Positions 36,003 through 44,495 of a stretch of DNA of 64,000 bases are shown piece after piece. The notes below the pieces were generated by a model that saw only the letters and a program-made list of their open reading frames with translations, was not told the DNA's origin and did not search any database. Every line of letters starts with the position of its first letter. The first letter of the stretch is position 1. Origin of the DNA: Brachymonas sp049977365 (lineage in GTDB: Bacteria; Pseudomonadota; Gammaproteobacteria; Burkholderiales; Burkholderiaceae_C); NCBI RefSeq assembly GCF_049977365.1, contig NZ_JBNGEN010000002.1:62001-126000 (forward strand). Direction: 5' to 3'. Position numbers and translations under genes: made by a program.

Positions 36003-37115
36003 TTACTTGTAGGCGATGGGCTTGCCGGAGCCGTCCTTGATGTTGGCCCAGGATTGCTGGATCACGGTCTTGACCTCGGCGGGCATGGGCACGTAGTCCA
36101 GATCGCCAGCCATCTTGTCGCCACCGGTGTAGACCCAGTCGAAGAACTTCAGCACGGCAGCTGCCTTTTCGGGCTTGTCCTGCTTGGACTGCATCATGAT
36201 GAAGGTGGCTGCGGTGATGGGCCAGGCTTCCTTGGCAGGCTGGTTGGTCAGGATCTGGTAGAAGCTCTTGCTCCAGTCGGCAGCGGCAGCGGCGGCCTTG
36301 AAGCTGGCTTCCTCAGGAGCAACCACGGCGCCTGCGGCGTTCTTCATCTTGACGAAGGCCATCTTGTTTTGCTTGACGTAGGCGTACTCGACATAGCCGA
36401 TCGAGTTGGGCAGGCGGCCAACGAATGCGGCCACCCCTTCATTGCCCTTGCCGCCGGTGCCGACCGGCCAGTTCACGGCCTTGCCTTCGCCGACCTTGGT
36501 CTTCCAGTCGGGGCTGACCTTGCTGAGGTAGTTGGTGAAGTTGAAGCTGGTGCCCGAGCCATCGGCGCGACGCACGGGCGCAATGGCGGCATCAGGCAGG
36601 GTCAGACCGGGGTTGAGGGCCTTGATGGCCGGATCGCTCCACTTGGTGATCTTGCCCAGATAGATGTTCGCCAGCGTGGGGCCGTCGAGCACCATGGCAC
36701 CGGCAGCCACGCCCTGGATGTTGACCACGGGCACCACACCGCCCACCACGGTGGGGAACTGCACCAGGCCCTTGGCCTTGAGATCGTCGTCCTTGAGCGG
36801 CTCGTCGGAAGCGCCGAAGTCGACCGTCTTGGCCTCGATCTGCTTCATGCCGGCGCCGGAGCCCACGGACTGGTAGTTGACCTTGACGCCAGCCGTCTTG
36901 GCGTATTCGGAAGCCCACTTCGCATACAGCGGAGCGGGGAAGGAAGCGCCGGCACCGGTCAGTGCGCCATCGCTGGCGGCAGCCGTGGTGGCGGCAGGGC
37001 CAGAGGCACCGTTGGCGCCAGCGGTCTTCTGTTCACCTTGCTTGCTGCAGGCGGACAGGCCGGCCATCAGGATGACGGCCATGCTGGCCAGGGCGATTCT
37101 GCGTTGCTTTTCCAT
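36003..37115 (-). CDS. pstS: Phosphate ABC transporter substrate-binding protein PstS (lipoprotein)
   Basis: 370 residues. The signal peptide ends with a lipobox (AGLSAC), so this copy is probably a lipoprotein, followed by an Ala/Thr-rich tether. The mature domain has TGAGASFPAPLYAKW, the phosphate-contacting YQSVGSGAGMKQI and DFGASDEPL, and RADGSGTSFNFTNYL. Intact, including KITKWSDPAIKAL where the paralogue has a stop. ATG 37113-37115 has an AAAGG-type site. It heads the pst-pho series and has its own Pho-box-like promoter. Confidence 0.97.
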   Translation of the reverse strand: MEKQRRIALASMAVILMAGLSACSKQGEQKTAGANGASGPAATTAAASDGALTGAGASFPAPLYAKWASEYAKTAGVKVNYQSVGSGAGMKQIEAKTVDFGASDEPLKDDDLKAKGLVQFPTVVGGVVPVVNIQGVAAGAMVLDGPTLANIYLGKITKWSDPAIKALNPGLTLPDAAIAPVRRADGSGTSFNFTNYLSKVSPDWKTKVGEGKAVNWPVGTGGKGNEGVAAFVGRLPNSIGYVEYAYVKQNKMAFVKMKNAAGAVVAPEEASFKAAAAAADWSKSFYQILTNQPAKEAWPITAATFIMMQSKQDKPEKAAAVLKFFDWVYTGGDKMAGDLDYVPMPAEVKTVIQQSWANIKDGSGKPIAYK

Positions 37116-37221
37116 TGTGAGCCTTTCGAGCTGGAATGAGGGAGAGGGAGGGATCGTGGTTCGGAGCCTGCCCCAGGACAGGGACTCGTGACACGGAATG
37201 GGCAGACTGTAAGAAATGTTT

Positions 37222-37239
37222 GTGTCAACCATGTGACAC
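37222..37239 (-). promoter_or_regulatory. Pho box upstream of pstS
   Basis: On the minus strand GTGTCAC-ATGG-TTGACAC is a 7-4-7 direct-repeat arrangement like the PhoB consensus CTGTCAT-N4-CTGTCAT. Exactly 10 bases later comes TACAGT (37211-37206), a suitable -10, as expected when PhoB replaces the -35. It lies about 105 bases before the pstS start. The second pstS copy has the same layout. Apart from this site and the terminator of the upstream copy, the 37116-37419 gap holds no gene. Confidence 0.72.
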
Positions 37240-37332
37240 ATTCATGAGATTTGCAAGACGTTCGCACTTTTATGGTGCATGCATGCGCTGCGTGCGAGGG
37301 AAAGGCCTGCTCCGCCGGGGCTGCGTCCCCAG

Positions 37333-37363
37333 AAAAAACGGCCCCACCACAGAGGCAGGGCCG
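37333..37363 (-). terminator. Intrinsic terminator after the second pstS copy
   Basis: On the minus strand CGGCCC (37363-37358) pairs with GGGCCG (37344-37339), followed by six T (37338-37333). It lies about 57 bases after the pseudogene's stop and separates the two pstS transcripts. Confidence 0.78.
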
Positions 37364-37419
37364 CAAGCATGAAGCGCGCTGCATGGACCGCGCTCCACCA
37401 TGCCTGTCACGGCATTCGA

Positions 37420-38463
37420 TCAGTGCATGGCGATGGGCTTGCCGGATGCATCCTTGATCTGGCTCCAGGAGTGGGCGATGACCGCCTTCACGTCCTTGGG
37501 CATGGGTACATAGTCCAGATGCAGCGCGGCCGCATCTCCCTGGGTATAGGCCCAGTTGAAGAACTTGAGCGCAGCAGCAGCCTTCTGCGGCTTGTCCTGG
37601 CGCGTGTGCATCATGATGTAGGTCGCTGCCGTGATGGGCCAGGCATTGCGGGCATGCTGGTTGGTCAGGATCTGGTAGAACGACTTCTTCCAGTTGGCAG
37701 CACCTGCGGCAGCACGGAAGGTGATGTCGTTGGGCGCCACGACCACGCCGGCGGCGTTCTTCATGCGCACATAGGTGAGATGGTTCTGCTTCACATAGGC
37801 GTATTCGACATAGCCGATGGAGTTGGGCAGACGGCCCACAAAGGCGGCCACGCCCTCATTGCCCTTGCCACCCACGCCCACCGGCCAGTTCACGGCCTTG
37901 CCTTCGCCGACCTTGGCCTTCCAGTCATGGTTGACCTTGCTGAGGTAGTTGGTGAAGTTGAAGCTGGTACCGGATGCGTCGGCACGGCGCACGGGAGAGA
38001 TGGCGGCCTCGGGCAGATGCAGCGAGGGATTGAGTGCCTTGATGGCCGGATCATTTCACTTGGTGATCTTGCCCAGGTAGATGTCGCCCAGGGTCTTGCC
38101 GTCGAGCACCATGGCGCCCGGGGCAATGCCGCGGATGTTCACCACCGGCACCACGCCCCCCACCACGGTGGGGAACTGCACCAGGCCCTTGGCACGCAGG
38201 GCGGCGTCCTGAAGGGGTTCGTCAGAAGCGCCGAAGTCGACCGTCTTGGCCTCGATCTGCTTCATGCCGGCACCGGAGCCCACGGACTGGTAGTTGACCT
38301 TGGAGCCGGTGGCACGGGCGTAATCCGAAGCCCACTTGGCATACAGCGGAGCGGGAAACGAGGCGCCGGCGCCGGTGATGTCTTCGGCCTGTACGGCCGA
38401 TGCGGCGCCGAGGCCCAGAGTGATGGCCAGACCCAGAAGCGTGAAACGGTGGTTGGATTGCAT
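37420..38463 (-). pseudogene. pstS: Second pstS copy with an in-frame stop codon
   Basis: A second phosphate-binding protein gene of 347 codons, colinear with the intact pstS. It has an ordinary cleavable signal peptide (ITLGLGAASAVQA-ED) instead of a lipobox. Binding motifs are all kept: TGAGASFPAPLYAKW, QSVGSGAGMKQI, DFGASDEP, RADASGTSFNF. At 38056-38058 the frame reads TGA where the paralogue has TGG (KITKW becomes KITK-stop), a single-base difference. No frameshift or other stop is seen, so the reading frame resumes perfectly to the normal end. The product would be cut to about 135 residues. Either a recent nonsense mutation, a sequencing error, or readthrough. AGGAGG precedes ATG 38461-38463, and its Pho-box promoter is intact. 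Confidence 0.88.
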
Positions 38464-38568
38464 GCTGGTGATTCCTCCTGTGGATGCAAGCGTCATGAAT
38501 GGACATGTCGGCCGCCGGAAAACGGCACCGGCCGTGTGCTGACACGGGCGGGACTGTAAAAGAGGCCT

Positions 38569-38586
38569 GTGTCATCCTCGTGACAC
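38569..38586 (-). promoter_or_regulatory. Pho box upstream of the second pstS copy
   Basis: On the minus strand GTGTCAC-GAGG-ATGACAC, again 7-4-7, followed after exactly 10 bases by TACAGT (38558-38553). The arrangement repeats that of the intact pstS although the spacer bases differ, which supports functional constraint. The 38464-38837 gap separates the divergent ppx gene; the site could also influence ppx, but I see no clear rightward promoter. Confidence 0.72.
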
Positions 38587-38837
38587 CCGAGAGCCTTCAG
38601 GCGACGGCTGTCCACCGCAACATCCCCAGAGAGTGCAGGGGTAAAGGGGCTATCATCCGAAGAGGGCATGTGTCCTCTGTTTCTCTTCTTTTCCCTGTGT
38701 CAGGACATGGGTTCCCCACCAGGGTGGAAAGTTGCGCGAGGCATTGCCCCCAGACCCGCCTCTATGGTCGGCCTCTGCTCCCCGCAAGGGCATGGCCTGC
38801 TGCAGCGGTGGCTCCTGCCCCTGATTCCTGGAACATC

Positions 38838-40337
38838 ATGCGAAATGGCACCCGACTGGCCGCACTTGATCTCGGCTCCAACAGTTTCCGTCTCGAAATC
38901 GGCAAATACGACCGAGGCCAGATCCACCGGGTCGAATACCTGAAAGAAGCCGTGCGCCAGGGCGCCGGACTTGATGAGAACAACAACCTCTCGCTGGAGG
39001 CCATGCAGCGCGGCTGGGACTGCCTCGCACGCTTCAGCGAGCGACTCGCCGGCATCCGCACGAGCCAGATCCGTGCCGTGGCCACCCAGACGCTGCGGGA
39101 AGCTGCCAACCGGGATGTATTCCTGTCCAAGGCACACCAGATCCTCGGGTTTCCCATCGACGTGGTATCGGGACGCGAGGAGGCCCGCCTGATCTATCAG
39201 GGGGTGTCGAACCTGCTCCCACGTTCGACCGACCGCCGGCTGGTGGTGGACATCGGCGGGCGTTCGACCGAAATGATTCTGGGCCGGAACCTGGAAGCCC
39301 AGCAGCTCGAATCATTCCAGGTCGGCAGCGTGACGTGGTCGATCCGCTACTTTCCAGACGGGAAGTACACCGAGGGAGCTTTCCGCAAGGCGGTCATTGC
39401 CGCACGCGCGATGCTCGACGAGGCGGCCATGACCTTTCGTGCCGGCAAATGGGACGTGGCCTACGGCTCGTCAGGCACCATTGGGGCCGTGACGGACATC
39501 CTGGCTGCCGGAGGCTTTCCGCCCGGTATGGTCACCATGGAAGGCCTGCTGTGGCTGCGGCAGCGGCTGATCAAGGCACGCGACCTGACCAGCTTCACCA
39601 TCGCCGGCCTCAAGGACGAGCGCAAGCCCGTGCTGGCAGGTGGCCTGTGCGTGCTCATGGCCGTGTTCGAGGTGCTGCAGATCCGTGAGATGGCTGCGGC
39701 GCAGGGTGCCCTGCGCCAGGGGGTGCTCTATGACCTGATCGACCGTGAACAGTCCACCACCGATCTCCGCGCCGAATCGGTGGCCCTGCTCATGGAAAAG
39801 TTCTGTGTGGATCACAAGCAGGCCACGCGCGTCGAGCGCACAGCCATGAGCCTCTACCGCCAGATGCCCCATCTCGACGACTCGGTGCTGGCCGAACGGC
39901 GCGAACGCAAGCTGCGCTGGGCGGCACGCCTGCATGAAATCGGCGCCCACATCTCGCACAGCAACTACCACCGCCATGGCGCCTACATCCTCGACCACGC
40001 CGAGGCTCCCGGCTTTGCCCTGCCCGAGCTGCACTACCTGAGCCTGCTGGTGCTGGGCCACCGGGGCAAGCTGCACAAGCTCGACACCGACTTCAGCGAC
40101 GCCGTGTTCGTCTCGCTGCTGTTGAGCCTGCGGCTCGCCGTCATCTTCTGCCATGCCCGGCGCACGCCGGTACTCGACGACATGCGTCTCGCACGGCGTG
40201 TGGCACCATCCCTGGGTTTCACCCTGAGCGTCTCCAGGGACTGGGCCGCCAGCTACCCGCAGTCCATGTACCTTCTGCGGCAGGAAACCGACGCCTGGGA
40301 CCGGATCGGCCTGAGCTTCAAGGTGGTGGTGAAATAA
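38838..40337 (+). CDS. ppx: Exopolyphosphatase
   Basis: 499 residues. Ppx/GppA-type phosphatase that releases phosphate from polyphosphate ends. The N-terminal ASKHA fold shows AALDLGSNSFRLEI, RAVATQTLREAANRD, SGREEARLIYQG and the phosphate-binding DIGGRSTEMILG. The HD-like C-terminal helices include LHEIGAHISHSNYHRHGAYI. Ppx is preferred over GppA by length and by proximity to ppk. It is divergent from the pstS pseudogene. Confidence 0.94.
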   Translation: MRNGTRLAALDLGSNSFRLEIGKYDRGQIHRVEYLKEAVRQGAGLDENNNLSLEAMQRGWDCLARFSERLAGIRTSQIRAVATQTLREAANRDVFLSKAHQILGFPIDVVSGREEARLIYQGVSNLLPRSTDRRLVVDIGGRSTEMILGRNLEAQQLESFQVGSVTWSIRYFPDGKYTEGAFRKAVIAARAMLDEAAMTFRAGKWDVAYGSSGTIGAVTDILAAGGFPPGMVTMEGLLWLRQRLIKARDLTSFTIAGLKDERKPVLAGGLCVLMAVFEVLQIREMAAAQGALRQGVLYDLIDREQSTTDLRAESVALLMEKFCVDHKQATRVERTAMSLYRQMPHLDDSVLAERRERKLRWAARLHEIGAHISHSNYHRHGAYILDHAEAPGFALPELHYLSLLVLGHRGKLHKLDTDFSDAVFVSLLLSLRLAVIFCHARRTPVLDDMRLARRVAPSLGFTLSVSRDWAASYPQSMYLLRQETDAWDRIGLSFKVVVK

Positions 40338-40353
40338 ACACGGCAGGGCCGTG
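40332..40353 (-). terminator. Possible terminator for sixA
   Basis: A 6-bp stem, CACGGC (40339-40344) / GCCGTG (40348-40353) with a 3-base loop, is followed on the minus strand by GTTTATTT. It lies about 90 bases beyond the sixA stop and overlaps the ppx stop region. The T-run is interrupted, so this is tentative. Confidence 0.35.
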
Positions 40354-40441
40354 CCGGCCTTGCTGCCTCAGAAGGAACGCCCGGATCAAGGTCAGGCAGG
40401 TGTCTGCTGCCCGCCAGGGGTGCGGCATCCCTGGGGATGCA

Positions 40442-40903
40442 TCACAGCAGGCGCGGACTCTGCACCGCACGCAGAATGATCTGCGACTCTCCCTCACGCT
40501 CGCGCGACTGCAGCCACCATACGGATCCCTTCTTGATCGCGCAGGGCATCTGCATGCCCAGCAGACGCTGGGCGGCAAGGCCGAGGGTGGGCTGGTGCCC
40601 GACCACCAGAGCAGCAGTTCCGGCATCCGGCCATCCGACCACACGCAAGAGGTCATCGACCTGGCCGTTCGGCGCCAGTTCCTGGCAGATGGTGTAGCCG
40701 TTCTTGGTCAGGCGCAGTGCAGTCTGGCGCGTGCGCAGTGCCGGGCTTACCAGCACGCGCGTATCGGCGGGCAGATGCCGCCGCAGCCAGACCGCCATTT
40801 CCTTGGCCTGTTCCTCGCCTTCGCGCGTGAGGGGACGCTTGAGGTCGTCGATATGGTCATCGGCATCCACCGCCTGGGCGTGCCGCCAGAGTATCAGATC
40901 CAT
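40442..40903 (-). CDS. sixA: SixA-like histidine phosphatase
   Basis: 153 residues of the phosphoglycerate mutase-like superfamily. The catalytic RHA motif is at the N-terminus (LILWRHAQA), then RPLTREGEEQA, SPALRTRQTA and the second His in VVGHQPTLG. E. coli SixA removes phosphate from a histidine-containing phosphotransfer domain. Here it lies just after ppk, an association seen in other betaproteobacteria, so a link to phosphate metabolism is inferred. ATG 40901-40903. Confidence 0.88.
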   Translation of the reverse strand: MDLILWRHAQAVDADDHIDDLKRPLTREGEEQAKEMAVWLRRHLPADTRVLVSPALRTRQTALRLTKNGYTICQELAPNGQVDDLLRVVGWPDAGTAALVVGHQPTLGLAAQRLLGMQMPCAIKKGSVWWLQSREREGESQIILRAVQSPRLL

Positions 40904-41027
40904 GCCAGGGCTCCTTGTCACATGAGGCCGGCCAGTGTCCTGGCGAGGACGCCGGTCCGGTGCCAGTCCGAAAAAACGTCCCGCCCCTGCCGCGAAGGCC
41001 CGCCTGTCCCAGGAAAGCCAGGACCGG

Positions 41028-43124
41028 TCAACGCGCCTTGCGCGCCACCTTGCGCCCGGTCTTGCCGGAAGGCTTGCTGCCATTGCCGCGATACCGGTCC
41101 ATCAGCGCACGCTGCACGTTGCGCGGTGCATCAAGCGGTGCCGAAGGCGGCGCATAGCTGCCATCGGGGCGCATCTGCCAGGACAGGGCCTCGTCGTAGA
41201 GATAGGCGAGCAGACACTCGTCGATGATACGGGCCTTGAGTTGCGGCTCCGTGACAGGCCAGGCCAGCTCGATGCGGCGCAGCATGTTGCGGTTCATCCA
41301 GTCGGCGCTTGACAGGTAGAGATGCTCGGCCTCGTCGATGCCGAAGTAGAACACGCGCGAATGCTCCAGAAAGCGGCCGATGATGGAGCGCACGCGAATA
41401 TGGTCGCTCACGCCTTCGAGCTGCGCCGGCAGCATGCAGGCACCCCGCACGATGAGGTCGATCTGCGCGCCCTTGCGCCCCGCATCGAGCAGCGCCTGGA
41501 TCAGCACCTCGTCGGTGAGCGCGTTCATCTTGGCCACGATACGGCCACGCTTGCCGGCTGCGGCTGCCCTGCCCGCCTGGGCAATGCGCTGCACCATGTG
41601 CTGCTGCAGCCGGTAGGGGGCCATGACCATGCGCGACAGCGCAGGAATCTCGCTCTGGCTTGCCAGATGGACGAACACCTTCTGCATGTCGCCGGTGAGC
41701 GCATCGTCGGCCGTGAAATAGCTCAGGTCGGTATAGAGCCGGGCCGTGCGCGGGTTGTAGTTGCCGGTGGAGAGGTGCCCATAGCGCTTGAGCTTGCGTC
41801 CTTCTCGACGGGTGATGAGCAGCATCTTGGCATGGGTCTTCATGCCCACGACACCGTACACCACCTGCGCCCCGACGGATTCGAGCTTTTCCGCCCAGTT
41901 GATGTTGGCTTCTTCGTCGAAGCGCGCCTTGAGCTCGACCAGTGCCGTAACCTCCTTGCCCCGCCGGACCGCATCGCGCAGCAGCGTCATGAGCTCGGAA
42001 TCGGAGCCCGTACGGTAGATGGTCTGCTTGATGGCCAGCACGTTGGGATCGTTGACAGCCTCGCGCAGCAGGTCAAGAACCGCATCGAAACTCTCGAAGG
42101 GCTGATGCACCAGCACATCGCCTTCACGGATGCGGTCGAACATCGACTCGCTCCCGCGCAGGGCCTTGGGATAGCTCGGCACATAGGGCGGAAAGAGAAA
42201 CTGCGGCTTGTTGACCAGATCGATGAGCATGCCCATGCGCACCAGATTCACGGGGCCATGCACCCGATAGAGCGACTCGGCCGGCAGATTGAACTGGTGA
42301 CACAGAAGCTGTGCAAGTTCGGGCGGACAGTTGGACGACACCTCCGCCCGCACAGCCTTGCCGAAGTGCCGCTGCTGCAGCCCCTCGCGCAGCGCCATGC
42401 GCAGGTTGTTCATGTCGTCCTCGTCCACGGCGAGGTCGGAATGCCGCGTGATGCGGAATTGCGAGAGCTGCTCGACCACCCGGTTGGGAAACAATGAATC
42501 GAGGTGCGCACGGATGATGCTGGGCAGCGACACCAGCAGGTCCTGTCCGCCGCACAGCTGCGGCGGCATGTGAATGAGCCGGGGAATGGTGCGCGGCACC
42601 TTGAGAATGGCAATGCTGTTGGAGCGCCCGAGCGCGTCCTGGCCGCCGAGCTTGACGATGAAGTTGAGCGACTTGTTGGCCACCTGAGGAAAGGGGTGGG
42701 CCGGATCGAGGCTGACCGGCAGCAGGAGCGGCTTGACCTGCGACTCGAAGAACTGCTTCACCCAGGTACGCTGTTCGGGTGTGCGACGCGCATGGGAGAC
42801 GATGGAGATGCCGTGCGCCTCCAGCGCGGGCGAGAGCTGGTCACGCAGGATGTCGTACTGTCGCGCCACCAGATCATGGGCCTTGGCCGATACCTGGCGA
42901 TACTGCTGCTCGGTGAAATCGCCCTCGATGATGTGGTTCTGCGCAGCGTCGAGCAGCTCGGCCATGCGCACCTCGAAAAACTCGTCGAGATTGGACGACA
43001 CGATGGTCAGGAAGCGGATGCGCTCCAGGAGCGGAACCTCGTCCCGCGCCGCCCAGTCCAGCACGCGGGCATTGAATTCAAGAATACTTTCGTCGCGGTC
43101 GAGCAGGACGAGGGAGGAGGACAT
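41028..43124 (-). CDS. ppk: Polyphosphate kinase 1
   Basis: 698 residues, the size of PPK1, which reversibly makes polyphosphate from ATP. The N-terminal part has DESILEFNARVL and LTIVSSNLDEFFEVRMAEL; the catalytic part has IYRTGSDSELM, VALVELKARFDEEANINWA, the autophosphorylated-His region VGMKTHAKMLLI and HLSTGNYNPRTARLYTDLS (conserved His near 41770). The start at ATG 43122-43124 begins the helical N domain. No Pho box is evident upstream. It sits opposite ppx in the phosphate island. Confidence 0.96.
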   Translation of the reverse strand: MSSSLVLLDRDESILEFNARVLDWAARDEVPLLERIRFLTIVSSNLDEFFEVRMAELLDAAQNHIIEGDFTEQQYRQVSAKAHDLVARQYDILRDQLSPALEAHGISIVSHARRTPEQRTWVKQFFESQVKPLLLPVSLDPAHPFPQVANKSLNFIVKLGGQDALGRSNSIAILKVPRTIPRLIHMPPQLCGGQDLLVSLPSIIRAHLDSLFPNRVVEQLSQFRITRHSDLAVDEDDMNNLRMALREGLQQRHFGKAVRAEVSSNCPPELAQLLCHQFNLPAESLYRVHGPVNLVRMGMLIDLVNKPQFLFPPYVPSYPKALRGSESMFDRIREGDVLVHQPFESFDAVLDLLREAVNDPNVLAIKQTIYRTGSDSELMTLLRDAVRRGKEVTALVELKARFDEEANINWAEKLESVGAQVVYGVVGMKTHAKMLLITRREGRKLKRYGHLSTGNYNPRTARLYTDLSYFTADDALTGDMQKVFVHLASQSEIPALSRMVMAPYRLQQHMVQRIAQAGRAAAAGKRGRIVAKMNALTDEVLIQALLDAGRKGAQIDLIVRGACMLPAQLEGVSDHIRVRSIIGRFLEHSRVFYFGIDEAEHLYLSSADWMNRNMLRRIELAWPVTEPQLKARIIDECLLAYLYDEALSWQMRPDGSYAPPSAPLDAPRNVQRALMDRYRGNGSKPSGKTGRKVARKAR

Positions 43125-43364
43125 AGACGGAATGCAGATCCGGCCATGCACCGGAAACCTCCGGCGATGGCCATGAAGACGAAAAGAAGCGGTACGGAGC
43201 AGAGCACACTGCCCTGCCGACCCAGTGAAAAGAAAGCAGCTGGAAGCAGAAGTGTGCACCTTCTGCGTGCATGGGCCGACTATACCGCAGCCCTGTTCGC
43301 ACGGGGCGCGGATCATCGCGCACGGGAGCCTGATCCGCCCCTGCACCGGCGGGGGGTTGGAAAT

Positions 43365-44297
43365 TCAGCCCTGCGGCAGATCGAACAGGCGACGATAGCG
43401 CGGCGGGAGCTCGTGCACCCGCATCAGCAGGGGCAGATCGGCCGTGTTGAAGTCGGGATCCCAGGCCGGAGCCCCCAGTACCTTGGCTCCCATGCGCAGA
43501 TACCCCTTGACCAGTGCCGGAGGCTCCACGGCGACTTCACACCGCAGCTCGTCGACGGGCAGAGGCAGGCGGGGCGTCACGCGGTATTCGATGGGCGCCA
43601 GATGGGTGGTGCGGACCTGTTCCCAGATGCTCGCAGCCGCATGCCCGCCCGGCAGGCCCTGGTGCTGCATGGGGATGCTGGCGCAGCCCACCATGGTGTC
43701 TAGGCGGTTGCGTGCCATGAACTCGGCCAGCGCCCCCCACAGGGCAAGAATGACGCCACCGTGGCGGTGGTCGGCGTGCACGCAGCTGCGCCCCAGCTCC
43801 ACCATGTTGGCGCGCAGATGCCGCAGACGCACCAGATCGAATTCGGTATCGCTGTAGATGCCGCCGATGCGGCGCGCCTGGGCCGGCGTCAGCACACGGT
43901 AGGTGCCCACCACCATGCCAGTTTCCTGATCGCGCACGAGCAGGTGCTCGCAGTAATCGTCGAAGATGTCGACATCGTGCCCGGGCAGCTCGCAGGGAAG
44001 CCGGGCTCCCATTTCCACCGCAAATACCTCGTGCCGCAGCCGCTGAGCCTCGCGCACCTCGTCCAGATGGCGTGCCCAGTGGGCCTCCAGGCCCGCCTTG
44101 CCGGCGCGGCGCGCAGGGGCTTCCACGGTGGAGATGGGGGTCGGCGCCGTGCTGCAGACGGGCACATCCGAGAGCACATGCACAGCCGCAGAGGCCCGCA
44201 GCGGTTTGCGCAGCAGCGCGGGCAGGCCCCGCTGTGCGGGAGAGAGATCGAAGGTCGGGGTCGGGAGCTCTTTCATGGATGGCGTACTCTTGGTCAT
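43365..44297 (-). CDS. OlsB-like GNAT acyltransferase (possible ornithine lipid synthesis)
   Basis: About 310 residues. After a variable 80-residue head there is a GNAT-like core: LRHEVFAVEMGARL, DYCEHLLVRDQETGMVVGTYR, then VELGRSCVHADHR and ILALWGALAEFM. These match the family that includes OlsB, which acylates ornithine, and related hemolysin-like acyltransferases. C-terminal PALVKGYLRMGAKVLG is also typical. OlsB-type enzymes supply phosphorus-free lipids under phosphate starvation, so its position beside ppk and pst is telling but not proof. ATG 44297 or ATG 44276 could be the start. No second acyltransferase (OlsA) is adjacent. Confidence 0.75.
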   Translation of the reverse strand: MTKSTPSMKELPTPTFDLSPAQRGLPALLRKPLRASAAVHVLSDVPVCSTAPTPISTVEAPARRAGKAGLEAHWARHLDEVREAQRLRHEVFAVEMGARLPCELPGHDVDIFDDYCEHLLVRDQETGMVVGTYRVLTPAQARRIGGIYSDTEFDLVRLRHLRANMVELGRSCVHADHRHGGVILALWGALAEFMARNRLDTMVGCASIPMQHQGLPGGHAAASIWEQVRTTHLAPIEYRVTPRLPLPVDELRCEVAVEPPALVKGYLRMGAKVLGAPAWDPDFNTADLPLLMRVHELPPRYRRLFDLPQG

Positions 44298-44495
44298 GCG
44301 GTCATGCAACTTGAAGTTCAACGCGCCCAGTGTCGGGGCCGCACATGACGGTTTGACTGCGAGCGCATGAAAGTTGCATGACACTCCCTGCTCTTTCCAC
44401 TTTCCCTCGGTGGCCCTCCCCTCCTTGCGCCGAATCTCCCTGCCGCAGGCCCCATCCGCTGTCGTTCTCGTGTCGACCAGAGCTGCTGCTCCGAT

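Noticed and set aside
38056..38058. UGA as selenocysteine in the second pstS
   Set aside because: The paralogue has Trp here, the family has no selenoprotein members I know of, and I see no convincing SECIS-like hairpin right after the codon.
30183..38586. Genomic island or horizontally acquired phosphate cluster
   Set aside because: There is no integrase, tRNA junction or direct repeat, and base composition looks like that of the flanks; gene order is standard for the phosphate regulon.
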